A DNA stretch of 64,000 nt from Cruorifilaria tuberocauda (GCA_013365365.1 JABVXU010000277.1:1-64000), one strand, 5' to 3'. Positions 15,501 to 28,332 are shown, numbered from the stretch's first letter. Notes: generated by a model not told the origin, from the sequence alone. Translations and numbers: made by a program.

Positions 15501-18500
15501 AATTCCATGTATTAGAGGATGCAAAGTATAAAACAAACAGCTTCTCACAGCAAAATTAATCATATCGATTGCCACTATATTATCAAATCATTTTAAGATA
15601 ATCTCACTCCTATCATATATTCATATTTTGGCTACCACTCTGTTCTAATAGTTTCCAAATTTCCACTTACAGTAATTTAAATAATTATTTCAGTTCTAAG
15701 TAATTAATAAAATTGAAGGATATTACTGTTCAATTTCTCATAGTTCAAATGTTTCTATACCATTTAATAAATAATTCAGTATCTTTGTTTCACATTATTT
15801 GAAAGAAAAAAAAGTTTAATCGATTCACTGATATAAGATGTTTTGATAACGATAACGCGAAGACGAACAACTTTCCTTCACTATACTGAAACCACTGAAC
15901 AAAGAATCCCGAATTATTATCGATGAATCATTCGTTCACATCGAGAAAATGATTACAATACAAAAGATAATATATAGCATTCTTATGATCATCTAGAATT
16001 GCAGAAACCTGAAATTTTGGAAGAATATGTTTTGCTTCTTTGTAAAGTCATCATTCGATTATATCATGTTGGAAATTTCCATGCTGCTAGATTGTATTTG
16101 AGTCTCAGAATGGAATGATCGTAACAGTGAAACTAACATGTGGATGGGATACTGAATGATTATTATTTCAAGTTTCTTATTTAATTGTAATTAAAATAAT
16201 AAAAACAAAAGTATTTACGAAATAATGATTTTGTTGAAATGCGTGAACTGCATAAAATTAGCAGATGCAGAATATTGGAGTGTAATAATCACTTGAAGAA
16301 GAGAATTAATTTTAGCTAAAAAATTTCGATCTTAGGCAGATCATTTGGAAAATGTTTAAACTATGATAGAATATGATAAATATACAAGTTAAATTAAACT
16401 TTTACAAAAAGCGTTCAAGACTGAAATGCGGCAATAAGAAGAATAAAGTATTTATCAAATGGTCACTTTTTGCTTGTTCACTGTTTCTTCAATACTTTAA
16501 ACTTATATTATTAACAATCAGATAAGAGCAGTTGCTGCAATTATTTGCTTTCGATCAACAGTTTATCCTTCAAATCCTTATCGACAAGGACATGAATGAA
16601 TCATATTTATGTATTTTTTTCATTTTTTATCATGGAATGAATGATATTCGGAAAAGCCATGCCAATATCATGCGTGAGAAGGTTACTCATTACTCGCTGA
16701 TACAACAAAGGTTGATGATATCATGAAAAGGATATTGGAAAGCTGAAATTTTTGAATAAGTGACAGAAAAATGATGTTTTCATTAACTGTGATTAAAATA
16801 ATAAATTAATTAAAATAAATTCCGCAACAAAATGACGTATAAGCTTTTACTGTAATGAACATCTATTAATCATATCATTTATCTTTTTGCGTTTTTCCAT
16901 TCACAAATAATAAGCTGGAAGATGCAGAATTAATCTGAAGTCGAGGAAATTATTAACTCATTGGATAAATGCTTGATTATCAAATATCTTTTTTGTTTTT
17001 CTGCTTCTAAAATCAATATATAATGTTGAAATATTTGAGGCTTTAAAATTTTTTAAATTCATTAAATATGATGCTCCTGGCACTATTCTTGTGCGCGAAT
17101 TTCTCGCAATGATCGTAGTAGCCAAACGGTTTCAAATATCACAAACCGTTGTTTCATTTATTTTAGAGTAAAAAGATTCGTATCGAAGAAATTAGTAACA
17201 TTTCATTTAGACCTTACTTGTCTTATTGATATTCATTCTGTTTTGTTATAATAATTTCAATTTGTTTTCATTTGTGACATTCTTTGAAACGCCAAACATT
17301 GAATATTATTCAAAAACTGATTATTTCATTCATGCAATATTCGGATTTTCTAAAAGATGCTTGCAAATATCGGTAACCGGAAGGTTTTTAAGATAAATTA
17401 TCTTATCTATGCCAGCTTAGTAACACTGTGAGATTAAAGGAGGAGAACACTCAACTGTCGAAATGAAACCGTTAAGCGATCAATAGAACAACTTTCCTAA
17501 GCAAATACTGGAAATCTTCCATATATTTCATTTTCGTTCAGCACCCTAAACCTGTTATAACTTGTTCCGGAAAAACAGATAGACGGAATGCTAGAAATTC
17601 ACAATCATTCGATGAAACTGGAATGTAATGCAATGAAATAAATTATAACACGAAACAATTTTAGACAAATTCATTCGTCCATCGGATAAGTTCTTGACGC
17701 CACCGTCATATCAGATTAGGCGTTCAACGAAATATCCATCAGTTCGTCGTTATTTGAGATTGTTTGATGTTTTCAGATCGTTCATATAAATAAATAATAA
17801 TACTAAATAGTGAATGAATATCTATTAGCTAAATACTAAATAAATATAAAAGCCAATATAATTAATTAAAAGCTAGCAGTAGTAAATTTGTCGTGAAAGT
17901 TAATTTGAGTATAAGGTGTTGCTATTATTGGAGTATGGGGTAATATCAACATTCGTTATCCCAGTGATTGCGCAACACCATTTATCCTTGCTAATTATCC
18001 TGGAATTAGCAGTTGACTGAAAACAATTCAGTAAAATTATATGAATTAACAAATAACACGATAAATGTTATTTGCTCACTACGGAAAACCGGAAATTGGA
18101 AACGACAGACTTATAGGTAGCCGATTCCGTAATCCTGAACAGCAGCGGTTGAAATCTCTCATTTCCATTTATCATGAATTTTTATTAGGGAAATGCGGAA
18201 TCAATGTTTGATTTAGCTAGAAAAGAAATGCTTCCTGGATGATGGCTTCCCTTAATTTTAATAATCACTAATAATTTAATTTCATTTCCGGAAGCTCGCT
18301 AAGTTCGTTTTTTAGCTTTCCGCTAAATAACGGTGCAAACAATGAGTCTATCACATTGAAGAACAGAGGAGTAACAGGATAGCGGAATAAGGAAGTGAGT
18401 TACGAGAGATTTTTTAGGGAAGTTTAAATTTCGCAGTGCATTTTAAATTGTTAATGAGAAGAATGAAGGGATCAGTTCTACGTTATAATCACGTTTATCA

Positions 18501-18629
18501 CGTTCACTTGTAGATCGTTCAAGCCAAGTTCCTTTTTTCCTAGGAAATCTTCAATTTAAATCAATGTGAAGCTGGAGAGGAATAAGCTCGAGAATCAGAT
18601 GACAGGCTTCTATGATCCTTACATCGTGG

Positions 18630-18713
18630 GTCCGTCTGGCCGAGCGGTCTAAGGCGATGCGTTCAGGTCGCATTCTACTTCGGTAGGCGCAGGTTCGAAT
18701 CCTGCGGCGGACA
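18630..18713 (+). tRNA. tRNA-Leu (anticodon CAG)
   Basis: An 84-nt tRNA without intron that decodes CUG leucine codons in cytosolic translation. The 7-bp acceptor stem pairs GTCCGTC with GGCGGAC (one G-T pair) and leaves discriminator A. The D-arm carries the TGGCCGAGCGG A box, and the anticodon stem ATGCG/CGCAT closes the loop TTCAGGT, giving anticodon CAG. A long variable arm built on CTAC-TTCG-GTAG marks it as class II (Leu/Ser). The T-arm contains the B box GGTTCGAATCC. A TTTT run at 18,725-18,728 is a suitable RNA polymerase III terminator. CCA is not encoded, as expected for a nuclear gene. All stems are intact, so it is very likely functional. Confidence 0.97.
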
Positions 18714-19505
18714 AATGTGCGTCGTTTTGTTGATTGGTAATAGCAATTCAGTTGGATGAACGAAATGCTCAATATACCGCTGTGCTTGTATCACTAGAGC
18801 GTTTTTAGCATAGTGATTGTCCTGTCATTTGATGTCATACGATCGTTCAATGAAAAAATACGCATGCGAATCATTAGGCTGTTCGTAACATTGATTACTG
18901 GTTCAGATTTTCAATCTTAACAAATTTGGGTTACGGTTAGTCTTCAGATTTCATTTAATCTGTAAAACTGTAATTTAAGCCGATATGAAATCAGATTTGA
19001 AAAGAAGAAATCTTTCAGACTTATCTGCTTCCTCTTCCACCGTGTGTAAGAAGTAAGATGATTGGGCATTGTTTGCATTCCGTCCATTATTTCTTGATAA
19101 TTCTCATTTTCATCAGCTTACAAAAAACAAATATAGTCATGCATAAAATTGACCTTACAAGGTCATGACCGATCGCAAATAGATAGAAACGGTAGGAATC
19201 AATTCAAGCAATATGACATTGCATTGTCACTTAAAATGTTTGTAGTGCTTGATTTGTTAGCTCCATTCCCAGTCGCTTATCTCTTTGAGCGGGGATGTAT
19301 GAATAAATGAATGGATGGTACACAACATTCGTAAATACACACATACATATATATATAAACATAATATAGACATATATGGGTGTATGTGTTTGTCTGTCTA
19401 TGTGTGTATTTGGAGCTGAGGTCCGTAGTGACGCTATTAGTGGGGAAAGAGATGGTGGTGTTTGTAATGCTGGAGTATCACTCCATCCTGCTTGGTTGTT
19501 GGCGC

Positions 19506-19595
19506 TGATGGTAGTGGTGGTGAATGATGGTGTGGCGGTAGTGGAAGTGGCGGTGATGTGGTGGCGCTGGTGGCAGTGGTGGTGGTGATGATGAG
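19506..19595 (+). repeat. Degenerate TGG/GTGG triplet repeat
   Basis: About 90 bp of G-rich GGTGGTG, GTGGCGG and GTGGTGATG units. The minus strand translates to Thr, Pro and His runs, which explains the open frames over it. The G runs are mostly doublets, so at best a weak two-tier G-quadruplex could form. Confidence 0.65.
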
Positions 19596-20224
19596 AGTTT
19601 GATTCAGTTTGTATGGTTCGTTCGGTCGCCATTCCTCGTCACCAACAACACTGACATCAGCTCCAAACTTGCCATCTCGTCGTGGCGCAGAAGTGGTAGC
19701 ACCACCACCTTCCCTTCTACCACTCATCCAGCATTGTCGAGGAGGTGCTGCTCATTTTGATAACACACGTATCATCCAATTAACAGTTAAAATTAATCGC
19801 TTCCTCACTCTCCCACTCAACTATTCCATTATAGATAATATTTATCAAGATTACTTCATTTGTAAGTTAATTTATCTTTAATTGGTCAATGTTAGCTTTG
19901 GAAGTGATAAGAGGTTGGAGAGGATAGGAAATGAATGAAATGTTTGTTGTCTAAAAAATTGCTTTTCTTTTTATTCAGTTGTGATTATTTGTATTAAAAT
20001 AAGAGGCCAATTCAGGTGAATATAATTCTCCTGGCCATTTTTTACTTAGTTCTGAGAAGGAGCTGTCATAATTTTAGGCGTTGAAAAGGCCGAACTGAGC
20101 CACCTCTTGCATAATCTCTTCTTGCATTTCTGTTTGAGGATATCTTGAGCTTATAGCATGACCTTGTTGGGTTGTTACGTGCGTAGAAGTAGAGCAAATA
20201 GAATAATGTTAGCCTAAAGTTAGT

Positions 20225-20269
20225 TCTCTCTTTCCCTCTCCCTCTCCCTCTCTCTCTTTCTCTCTTTCC
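20225..20269 (+). repeat. (CT)n polypyrimidine microsatellite
   Basis: An interrupted CTCTCT/CCCTCT array of about 45 bp. It lies some 240 bp before the TATA box and is the reverse complement in character of the GA array at 21,085, on the other side of that box. Confidence 0.8.
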
Positions 20270-20506
20270 ATTTCACTTCGATTTCCAATTTTTGGCTTGA
20301 AATATTGTTGAACTGGTCGTTATCAACTTCCAGCACCGCTCATGTACTAACTGCAGCTTCTACTTCTAACTTCTATCTTTCCTTCTAAGCTAACAACGAG
20401 CAGATCGCTATCCATCTTATCTCTCTCTTCATCACTTTTATGGATTTTTGTTTAGAGATAGCAGTGAGAAGTATCGGAGGCAAGAACTTGAGCAGTAGGC
20501 CCGAAG

Positions 20507-20515
20507 TATATAAAG
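20507..20515 (+). promoter_or_regulatory. TATA box, candidate core promoter
   Basis: TATATAAAG in a GC-richer context, followed 25-35 bp downstream by a pyrimidine-rich CTTCCGTCCCTCTCATCC stretch that could hold an initiator. The first ATG after it (20,569) opens only four codons. The nearest plus-strand gene starts about 2.5 kb further on, so it could serve that gene through a long outron, or a noncoding RNA. This rests on motif match only. Confidence 0.35.
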
Positions 20516-21084
20516 GGTGCGAAGAGAGACAGAGCTTCCGTCCCTCTCATCCTATCTAAGGCCTGTACGATGGTGGCCAACTAGTCAGTAGTCAATTATC
20601 TGGCATTTCATTTCACCGAAGTTTCTCTTTCTCCTTCATTCCATCACTCCTTCTAATTCAGCCGTGTTCGAGAATTCTTTCAAACATACACGTAAACATG
20701 TTACATTTCACAAAATGATCCATTATAATTAGACAATAGCTGATCAAGCGAACACCTTCAATTAGTTGAGATTGTTCCAGAATTAATGATAAGCTTGAGA
20801 TTGAAATATAATCCGTTTCTGGAATTGAAATGTATTCTGGTTGAAAATTCGCCATCGTATTTTAATGTTCTTGAAATGCTTATAGGTTTCCTTTAGACTC
20901 TATCTATTACGTTATCTATTCAAGTATCATCTTACTGTTATCATCCTTGACTGTGTTATTATTCCTTCCATATTATTGTTTGCTAAATTTATTTTTGAAA
21001 GTGATAAATAGTTACAGTATTTGTAGAATTCAATATGTTATCGATGATTATATCCAAAAATTTATGAATGAATAATTTGGAATT

Positions 21085-21138
21085 GAGATAGAGAGAGAGA
21101 GAGAGATAGAGAGAGAGAGGGAGAAAGAGAGAGAGAGG
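21085..21138 (+). repeat. (GA)n microsatellite
   Basis: An interrupted GAGAGA array of about 54 bp with a few GATA and GGGA interruptions. It is complementary to the CT array 850 bp upstream. Confidence 0.85.
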
Positions 21139-22669
21139 TTATAAAAGAGGAAGGAATTAAATGAGAACAAAGCATCCCTTCGTATTTCAAGTTGCTATCG
21201 TTAGTTGACAACTTTCGTCCCATTGATAATTTCGCTCGTTCATCGAAGTTCAGGTTTCAACGATGTTTACCGGTTGACTAAATTTATTCTTGTTGCTTTA
21301 GTGGGAAGGAAAAAAAAGAAAATTTTTGTCATCATGAATTGCCTTCATCGCTGTTATCATCAGGTGGATTGCTTCATGGTCCTGCTACTACCACTACTGC
21401 TACTGCTACTGCTGGCTGCTGTTATGTGCTACTAGAAAGAACAGGTTTCAAGGTTTGATAGTAGCGGTTTTGGATGGATGGTACGGCTGATGCTTTGCCG
21501 ACATCACCTCATCGCTAATTTCCTTCGCTCCTCTTCCACCCCCGAAGAATGAGATGAAGAAGAGGTGGAAGGAAGATCGGCTTCCTTTCTCACCTGGAAA
21601 CGAGATCGTCAGGCCTGCGCTTCTCTTCCACTTTTCTCTTATCAAACGAAGCACGGTAGTGGTGATAATAATATAGTAGTTGGTGTAGAAGGAGCACATC
21701 CACTATTGCTAACCGCTTCTTTGCTGTAAATTGGTGAGTGGTAGAGTTGCTGCTATTGCTGTTACAAGAACGATTACTTTTCTTTAGCGTAGCTTACGGT
21801 AGCTGCTATGAACTATTTTTCAAAAATTTAAATCACTTCTCTTAACAAAAGAGGAATGAAATGTTTATGGCACTGATCTAGTTGCTTAAAAGCAGAGAAA
21901 AACCATATGCGAAAATATTACAATCTATTTAGTTTATTTATGAAATTTGCTTTAGATTATTTACAAACAAGGAGTAATGATTGGATATCATCGATCGTTT
22001 TCATTGTTCTGAAAAATCAATCCGAAAAATGACCTTCTTGTTATTCTTTGTTCGAATATTCATTCTCACATCTCTTTTTTTACTCTTATCAATCATGTTA
22101 ATTTCGTGCTTGGTTAAATTTCTAATTAAGATTTCTAAATATGGTAAATACGAATGTTGAATGATGTAACTGATTTGATTTATCAATAAGTTGATTTCTC
22201 CATTACTGGAAATGAGATAACTTCACAGAATTTTTACACTATCATAATTGATGCTGACGCCAGTTTAAATATCTTATTCCAGTTCACTTGATGATTTACC
22301 TATTTGATTTTATTTCTATACTGAATTTTATTGCACAATGCTTGTCTGGAGGTGATGTTGACCGTTGACCAGTGGTAGTGTTACAGTATGACGTACAGTG
22401 CCGTGAAGTGTCCGATAGAATTTCGCTCCGGAACTTGACTGCCGTGAGAAGAGCAGCAGTTCCTGTGATGACAGCGATGGGCGATCGATGATAACGATGA
22501 CAGGATGAATCAGAAGAATAGAGATGGACAGAGGGAAGGGAAAGTGGACCATGGAGGGGATAGCTCCTGCTGCTGCTTCTACTCCTTCAAATTTCGGAAA
22601 ATGCGATCGAGGGATGGGTGTAGAAATAATAAAGAGGGAGATGGGATCGGTAGGTTTAATGCGTCTCTT

Positions 22670-22718
22670 GTGTGCAATGTGCAATGTGCATGTGCAATGT
22701 GCATGTGCATGTGCATGT
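22670..22718 (+). repeat. TGTGCA tandem repeat
   Basis: About eight degenerate copies of TGTGCA or TGTGCAA in 49 bp. Open frames across it give Cys/Met/Ala or His/Met runs on the two strands, consistent with simple repeat rather than coding sequence. Confidence 0.75.
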
Positions 22719-23076
22719 CTCTGTGCTTGTCGTGATCTCGTCCTCCAACCACAAAATTATGATTAAAGTGTGTTCGTCTGTGTATGTCTTCATGCACCTT
22801 CTGTATGTCATGAATTTTGGCTGTTCTACTCTTTCTATCCCGAATGGAATCGAAATGAACGAACTGTAGCGAAATGTGGAAAAAGGGAAAGGTATTATAC
22901 CACGTTACGAACTACCCATGATTAGTGCCAGCAGCGCTGACAATAACGCCACTCGTAACAGCAACCTAGCTATCAGTTCATTCCATTACTTGTGAAATTC
23001 TTCATTTCATTCTTTCCCTTTGCTTTTCTATTAAATCTCTTACGAGTAAAATCCTAACCCGATTTCACAGATTTTT

Positions 23077-26000
23077 ATGGCAAGGCAAATGGGACCACCG
23101 ATACAACGGACGGAGCACCAGAAATGGGAGCAATCGGTCGGGTCGAGCGCACCACTACCTGTCCTTCCCGCGTCTCTTTACCTTTCTGCTCCATCCGTCT
23201 GATCGTCAGTCATAAAATGAACAGCAAACACTACTCATACGATAAACATACACGAATAATTCGACACAGTTTTCCGTATCCAAACTGTTACATTCCGTGA
23301 CCGGGTCTTCAGATCTCTCCTACCTTTGGACTGATCCAGTTCGAACTTAGCTATAATTCATTCTCTCTCATAAGCATTTCCGCACGCGCTCATCTTTATT
23401 ACAGTTAGTGACAGTATGGCTACATCATTCTCTCTGTCCATTTCGCAGCTATCCTATCGGTCCCACTTTATTATACTTCTCTACAACCCATCATTCCCAT
23501 TCTTCATCACAAATATTCCCAAAAGATTCTTACAATCATATCAGCAACTTTGACTTTGATCGTTGATAATTTTACCAAGAAGTATTAAAATGGAATGATT
23601 CTGTGTAAATAGATTCATTTCCATATCAGTAATTTTCCTCCCCATTGCAAGCAGTCGATGAATGCGATGTACCGTTGACACATCAGAAGCAAATTTTACT
23701 TTTCGGTTCAAGATTATTTGACCAGATAAAATTATTTTCAAATCCGATACCTCCCAATTACAAGGATTTAAAAACTCATCGCATGAAAAGATCTACTTTA
23801 TTTTTATGCGCTAAGAAAAATCGACTTTTTCGCATTCTGGATTTTCTCCCAGAATGACTTGTTACTTTTTTCAGAAGAACGTGCTGGACATAAATCAGCA
23901 AAAGCAGCAACGTGTTTCACGTGCCGTCGAACGTATCTTACGTCTAGTTTATTCAAAGCATTTTGCAAAAGCAATGAATGAAGTTCCAATTGTTTCATCG
24001 CCACCATCATCGTCAGCACCACCAGAATCGGAAAAACTGACTGCAAAACGAACCGCTAGCAATGCGAACAGTGATGAACAAAGTGATTGCGAGTTGGTTT
24101 AGAATTCCTTTTTTTTATCTCTATAATGAAATTAATTGTTTGGAAGCTTGATGAAAGGCTCTTATTTATAACATTTTCATCCATTTTTGCTAAATGTATT
24201 CTCTCTTTTTAGTCCAAAGATGAAAATGCCGAGAAGTGAAGTAGAAGTTGTAGTAACCGAAGATAATGATGGGCAGAGCAGGTATGTGATTCCGAATTTA
24301 ATTTAATTACTTAATTTACTAATTAAGAATAATTATACTTCAATTTGACTTTAACAGATTTTAATTTTATACTATTCATCACTGTAGAATGCTGAATTGT
24401 GAGATAAGGAGGAAGTTTAGCGCATCTTAGATTTTATAATTTCTCCTCAAATAGTATTGACATTAAGATGTCCAATAAGTCGAGATATGAAGAAGTTACT
24501 AATTTTTTTTAGAAATAAATTTAAATAGTAAATTTAATAATAGAAAAGGGTAACTTTTTCAGGCAACCATCCATGGATACAACGATATCAGAGCAAATCA
24601 TTTCACCATATGATACGACTGATTTGGTACATGCTAATGAAAAATCGCTCGCACAAGTTTTCGGCTCCTCAATGTTAATTTTTCTCTCTTAAATTTCAAA
24701 ATTGTTTAAATGCTGGTAAACTATCGAAAATAAATAAGAGAAGAGAGGAATAGCTAATACACATCAACTATTCTTCATTTATTATCCTTGAAATTTTGAT
24801 TTTTTTCTTTGAATAGAATTTTATTTGTTCATTTGGAAAAAAATTAAATTATAGTCAGGCGCCTTTGATAACAGCTGCAGATATCAATCGTATGAATCGT
24901 GAACGAGGCTTGGAAATTGTCGCAATGGCAGGTCGATATGAAGCATTGGTGGTAAGTTTACTGGCATTTTGATGTTACACTTTTTTACAGCAATACTTTT
25001 CATTACTGTTAGGACAAAGAAAAAAAAATCACATGCTTGAATTATTTTTGATTTCGTTAATTTTTGAATTAAAAATTTTCTAATTTCTAAATTAAAATTT
25101 ACAAATTTTTTTGTTTTACATTTACAGGATAGTGCTTCACGTTCACCAGCAGCAAATATGGAGCGTAATAAAATTTGGCGAAAAATAACGGAGGAAATTA
25201 ATAAAAAATACTCCCATTTGAATACGCTAACTTTCGAGCAATGCAAAAAACTATGCAAATATTACAAGCGGAAAGATCCGACTAATTATGGGCTTGCATT
25301 TCATGCTATGCATTCCGATTTAATTCCAAGTACATACAAAGAACAACAGCAACAGCAAGCTGCTGCTGCAATTGCAGCAGCTGGTAATGCGACAGCTTAT
25401 GTGACCACAAATGGACAAATTGATGAACCGATCGATGTTGATGAGTTACTGGAAGCAAATGATGTAGTGGATGGTATTTGTTGTGATACAAGCAAGTTCT
25501 TTCAACGTTAGCGGAAAATATTAGATGAAAATTCATATTTCTGAGTAATCATTGTTGAACATTTAAATGAAATTCAAGTTGAAAGTAATTATTTCAATGA
25601 TTAAGACAAAAATTAGAGTAGTCTTTAAGCTCTACAATAATTACCAAATACCAATTGTTTGAGCAATATCTTTAGATGCATTAAAAATGAAACAGGTGGA
25701 AGAGATTACTCCTTTACCGATGGAAGATATTGTACGAGAAGACGATAAACCATCAAAAGATCTGTTGCAATTTCTTGCACAGTGGTTAATTTTTATTTCA
25801 TTTTTGATTTTATTTTAAAATATTTTCTTTTTTCTTTCTCCTTTTTTTACTTCTCTCTCCTTTTCTTTTTCTCAATTTATATAAAATCAAATTTCAGTTC
25901 GTTCGTTCCCCATTAACTCAAGTTCATATGAAGGACATCTTAATATGCTGCATATTTTGATCCACATTTTTTTCTTTTTAAAAAGCTTTTGCTGCGAGTT

Positions 26001-28184
26001 TTAATTTTTATTAAATTAATGAAAATTAATGATTGCTAAGATTGAATGATTTTTCTAGCTCAGCATCTTCATCCTCCAGCTCAACTGATGGCTTAGTATT
26101 ACCTGGACAACAAGCTGCTGCAGCTGTTGCTGCTGCAACGGTCATTGCAAACCAACAGAAGAAGGAACGTGGACAGTATGTTTGTAAATTAGCTGAGACA
26201 TTCAACGGTGTCTTTGATAGCCACTCAAGGTGTGCTAACCACATTTTGCCCATATTGATTTCATTTTTCCTTCATTTAATTTCTTTTACTTTAATTTAGT
26301 ATTTTTTATTATGTTTATACTCTGTTCTTAATTTTTTTAATTATTTTGCTCATTTTTTTAAGTAATTTATTCAAATATTTTTTAGCTCATTTTTCAAAAA
26401 ATTCTGTTAATTGTAATATTTTTCACAGTTCCTTCTAGTCCTCTAAACTTTTTTTGTTTTTTGCACCTTTTCATGTTATAGTTTCTCTGAATAGCTATGT
26501 TTTTCATATTTTACTTTTCTTAAAAGTAATGTGAGTGAGAATATTGAAACAATCTTCTTTAATTAAATGATTTGAATGCAACAAATTTAACAATTCTGTG
26601 AGATATTCACATGACAGTATTTTAGCTAACATATTTTTTTTCGTCTTATATTTCAGGTTGTATCATATTAATGCCGAACGTAATCAAGTTTGGAAGCAAA
26701 TTACCGATTCAACCAATGAAAAATATGGATCTGAATTGGGCGATTTAACGATAGAACAAACTAAGAAACTTTATGCAAATTATAGGCGGAAATCTCAATT
26801 GCTTTCTTTTGCTAACAGTGGTAGTGGGACATCACGATCTGATACGGGTAGCATTAATGGAGCTGCTTCTGCTGAGTAAGTAATGGATAAAAAAATTGTA
26901 GAAAAATAAATCTCCTCTTCATGTTTAATTTCTTCGAAAAGAGGAAACAGGATTAAAGGAAAAGATTGAAATATAAAACGAAAGATTATTGAAATAATTA
27001 AATTGAGATGGATCGATTAGAATTCTATCTGATCCACTAGGTAGAGCAAATAAAATAGAATTATGATTTTTTTGTCTTTTTATTTTAGTCTGGATTCGGA
27101 TGCGTCATCGAGTAATTCTGATCTGCTAACACGTTTGGTAACTCCGGTGTCAAATGGAACAGGTGCTACCACTGGTACTTCTCAGATACGAACTGGTTCA
27201 CCAACTCTTTTACCTCGATTGACGTCAAGAGATCGGAAGTCTGCTATCGACTTGAAAAATGGTTAGTTTTATGATTTCAAGGAGATAATCTTAGTAATTT
27301 CACAAAAGATATGTTAAATAAAGGCCGAAAGCTGAAAAGCCGAAAAATTAAAAGTTGTATTACTGCACTTGTGTACGGATTGATGGTTATTGGTAAAGAA
27401 TGATAATTCTAAGATGTTTTAAATAAGGGATTAATATCTGACTTTTTAACCTTCATTATGCTTCTGTTTCATCTTGAAAGAAAAGATAATTCATCGTGAT
27501 CGTTATATATCTGATACAGTGAAATTTCAATAGTTTTCTTTTTTTAATAATCTTTCTCATTTGTTATGTCCGAATAAACAGTAGTATAGTGCAAATTATC
27601 TTAAGGGTTCGTGAATCATGCTGGTCAGCGTATTTCGGCGAATCCTAGTCTGTCATCAGTGGAATTGCTGGCCATTATTGCTGATCGTGATGCTGAAATT
27701 AAACAATTGAAAAATGAACTATTGCAGGTAATGATTGATTGCTAATGAAGTAAAAGTTGAATGGTTTATCGTTTTCTAGAATGGTGTATTTAGCTTATTT
27801 TAGGTTGAATTTGCTATGACTGTTTATCTATTAATCCTTCCTTTAATTTGTGGGATATTTTGATTTTGAAATTTGTTATCATTTTCTGTCTAATCAACGA
27901 TTAAATAGATGGATTACTGTGAAGATGGAAGTAAGGTAGAACGCATCCGAAACTGAAGTCATTTAAACCATCTTAAATTATTTAAAAAATTATTTCAGAA
28001 GTCAGTTGAACATCAGCTTCAAATATCACGTGTTTTGGAAAAGGTGTCGGATTTGGTGAAGACTGCGGTAAATACCAATGTACAGCGAGAAATAATGTCA
28101 GCAATGACTGGGACAACTGGTTTCAGCAGTTATCATGATAACGGTTATTGTGATAAAAGTTACGATGATGATAGCGATTTGTAA
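23077..28184 (+). CDS. Tandem Myb/SANT-like (Zeste/Adf1-type) nuclear protein
   Basis: Probable DNA-binding regulator of about 600 aa; I do not recognise a named orthologue. Exons 2-12 join in phase to one stop (580 codons): 23875-24092, 24213-24281, 24563-24626, 24859-24951, 25128-25463, 25696-25784, 26059-26229, 26657-26875, 27089-27261, 27606-27727, 27999-28184. The start is uncertain. A plausible first exon begins at ATG 23,077, seven bases after a TTTCACAG acceptor, and could splice in phase 0 near 23,136. Two Myb/SANT-like domains are visible, in exons 5-6 (RNKIWRKITEEINKKY, then LTFEQCKKLCKYYKRK) and exons 8-9 (RNQVWKQITDSTNEKY, then LTIEQTKKLYANYRRK). Both are helix-rich with the spaced W typical of the family. 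Gln/Ala-rich linkers lie between them. Exons 11-12 encode a predicted coiled coil (ADRDAEIKQLKNELLQ) for oligomerisation, as in Zeste-type factors, and an acidic tail. The donors of exons 2 and 7 are ambiguous. Confidence 0.75.
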
Positions 28185-28290
28185 TAACAAATTCGTTAGT
28201 ATTTTACACATCTGGCATTTCATCCTACTTCAATTAATTTTTTAAATGCATAAATCTGCAAATTCATTGCATATGAGTTGATCCTAAGTG

Positions 28291-28332
28291 TTGTTCAAGC
28301 TTCTTCAAGTATTGTTCGAGTATCTTCAAGTA
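28291..28332 (+). repeat. Two-copy 21-bp tandem repeat
   Basis: The units 28,291-28,311 and 28,312-28,332 both follow TTGTTCAAGCTTCTTCAAGTA, with three differences between them. They lie about 100 bp after the stop codon of the Myb/SANT-like gene, so they are probably in its 3' UTR. Confidence 0.6.

Larger units (their letters stand above)
1..18629. other. Gene-poor AT-rich stretch
   Basis: No exon set that I could recognise or join in phase was found in these 18.6 kb. The sequence is strongly AT-rich, with many short A and T runs (it opens with 20 A), one long purine-rich tract near 1.3-1.8 kb and scattered short direct repeats. Open frames over 60 codons are few and have the F/L/I/Y/K/N composition expected of AT-rich noncoding DNA. 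Three plus-strand open blocks preceded by AG (11,910-12,063; 13,353-13,570; 14,748-14,920) look somewhat more protein-like, but they cannot be joined or identified. An unrecognised gene with small exons cannot be ruled out. Confidence 0.55.
18714..23076. other. GC-elevated, microsatellite-rich upstream region
   Basis: This region is clearly richer in G+C than the rest of the window and carries many short repeats: TGG/GTGG units near 19.5 kb, CT and GA arrays at 20.2 and 21.1 kb, CTACTG units near 21.4 kb and TGTGCA units at 22.67 kb. It also holds a strong TATA box at 20,507. Several mid-length open frames lie here on both strands, for example minus 19,437-19,727 and minus 22,328-22,684. They overlap repeats, have no recognisable domain and cannot be joined. 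It may be promoter and 5' leader for the downstream Myb/SANT-like gene. That role is an inference. Confidence 0.4.

Noticed and set aside
18551..18772. 73-codon minus-strand frame over the tRNA
   Set aside because: Shadow of the tRNA-Leu gene; Arg-rich composition comes from the GC-rich tRNA.
19437..19727. Minus-strand frame beginning MSGRREGGGATTSAPRRDGK
   Set aside because: Its first 45 residues look coding-like, but the rest is Thr/Pro/His from the TGG repeat, there is no clear donor, and no downstream exon could be found on that strand.
23645..23857. 70-codon plus-strand frame just before exon 2 of the Myb/SANT-like gene
   Set aside because: It ends in a stop 18 bases before the exon 2 acceptor and lacks a donor near its end, so it cannot be joined; probably intron.
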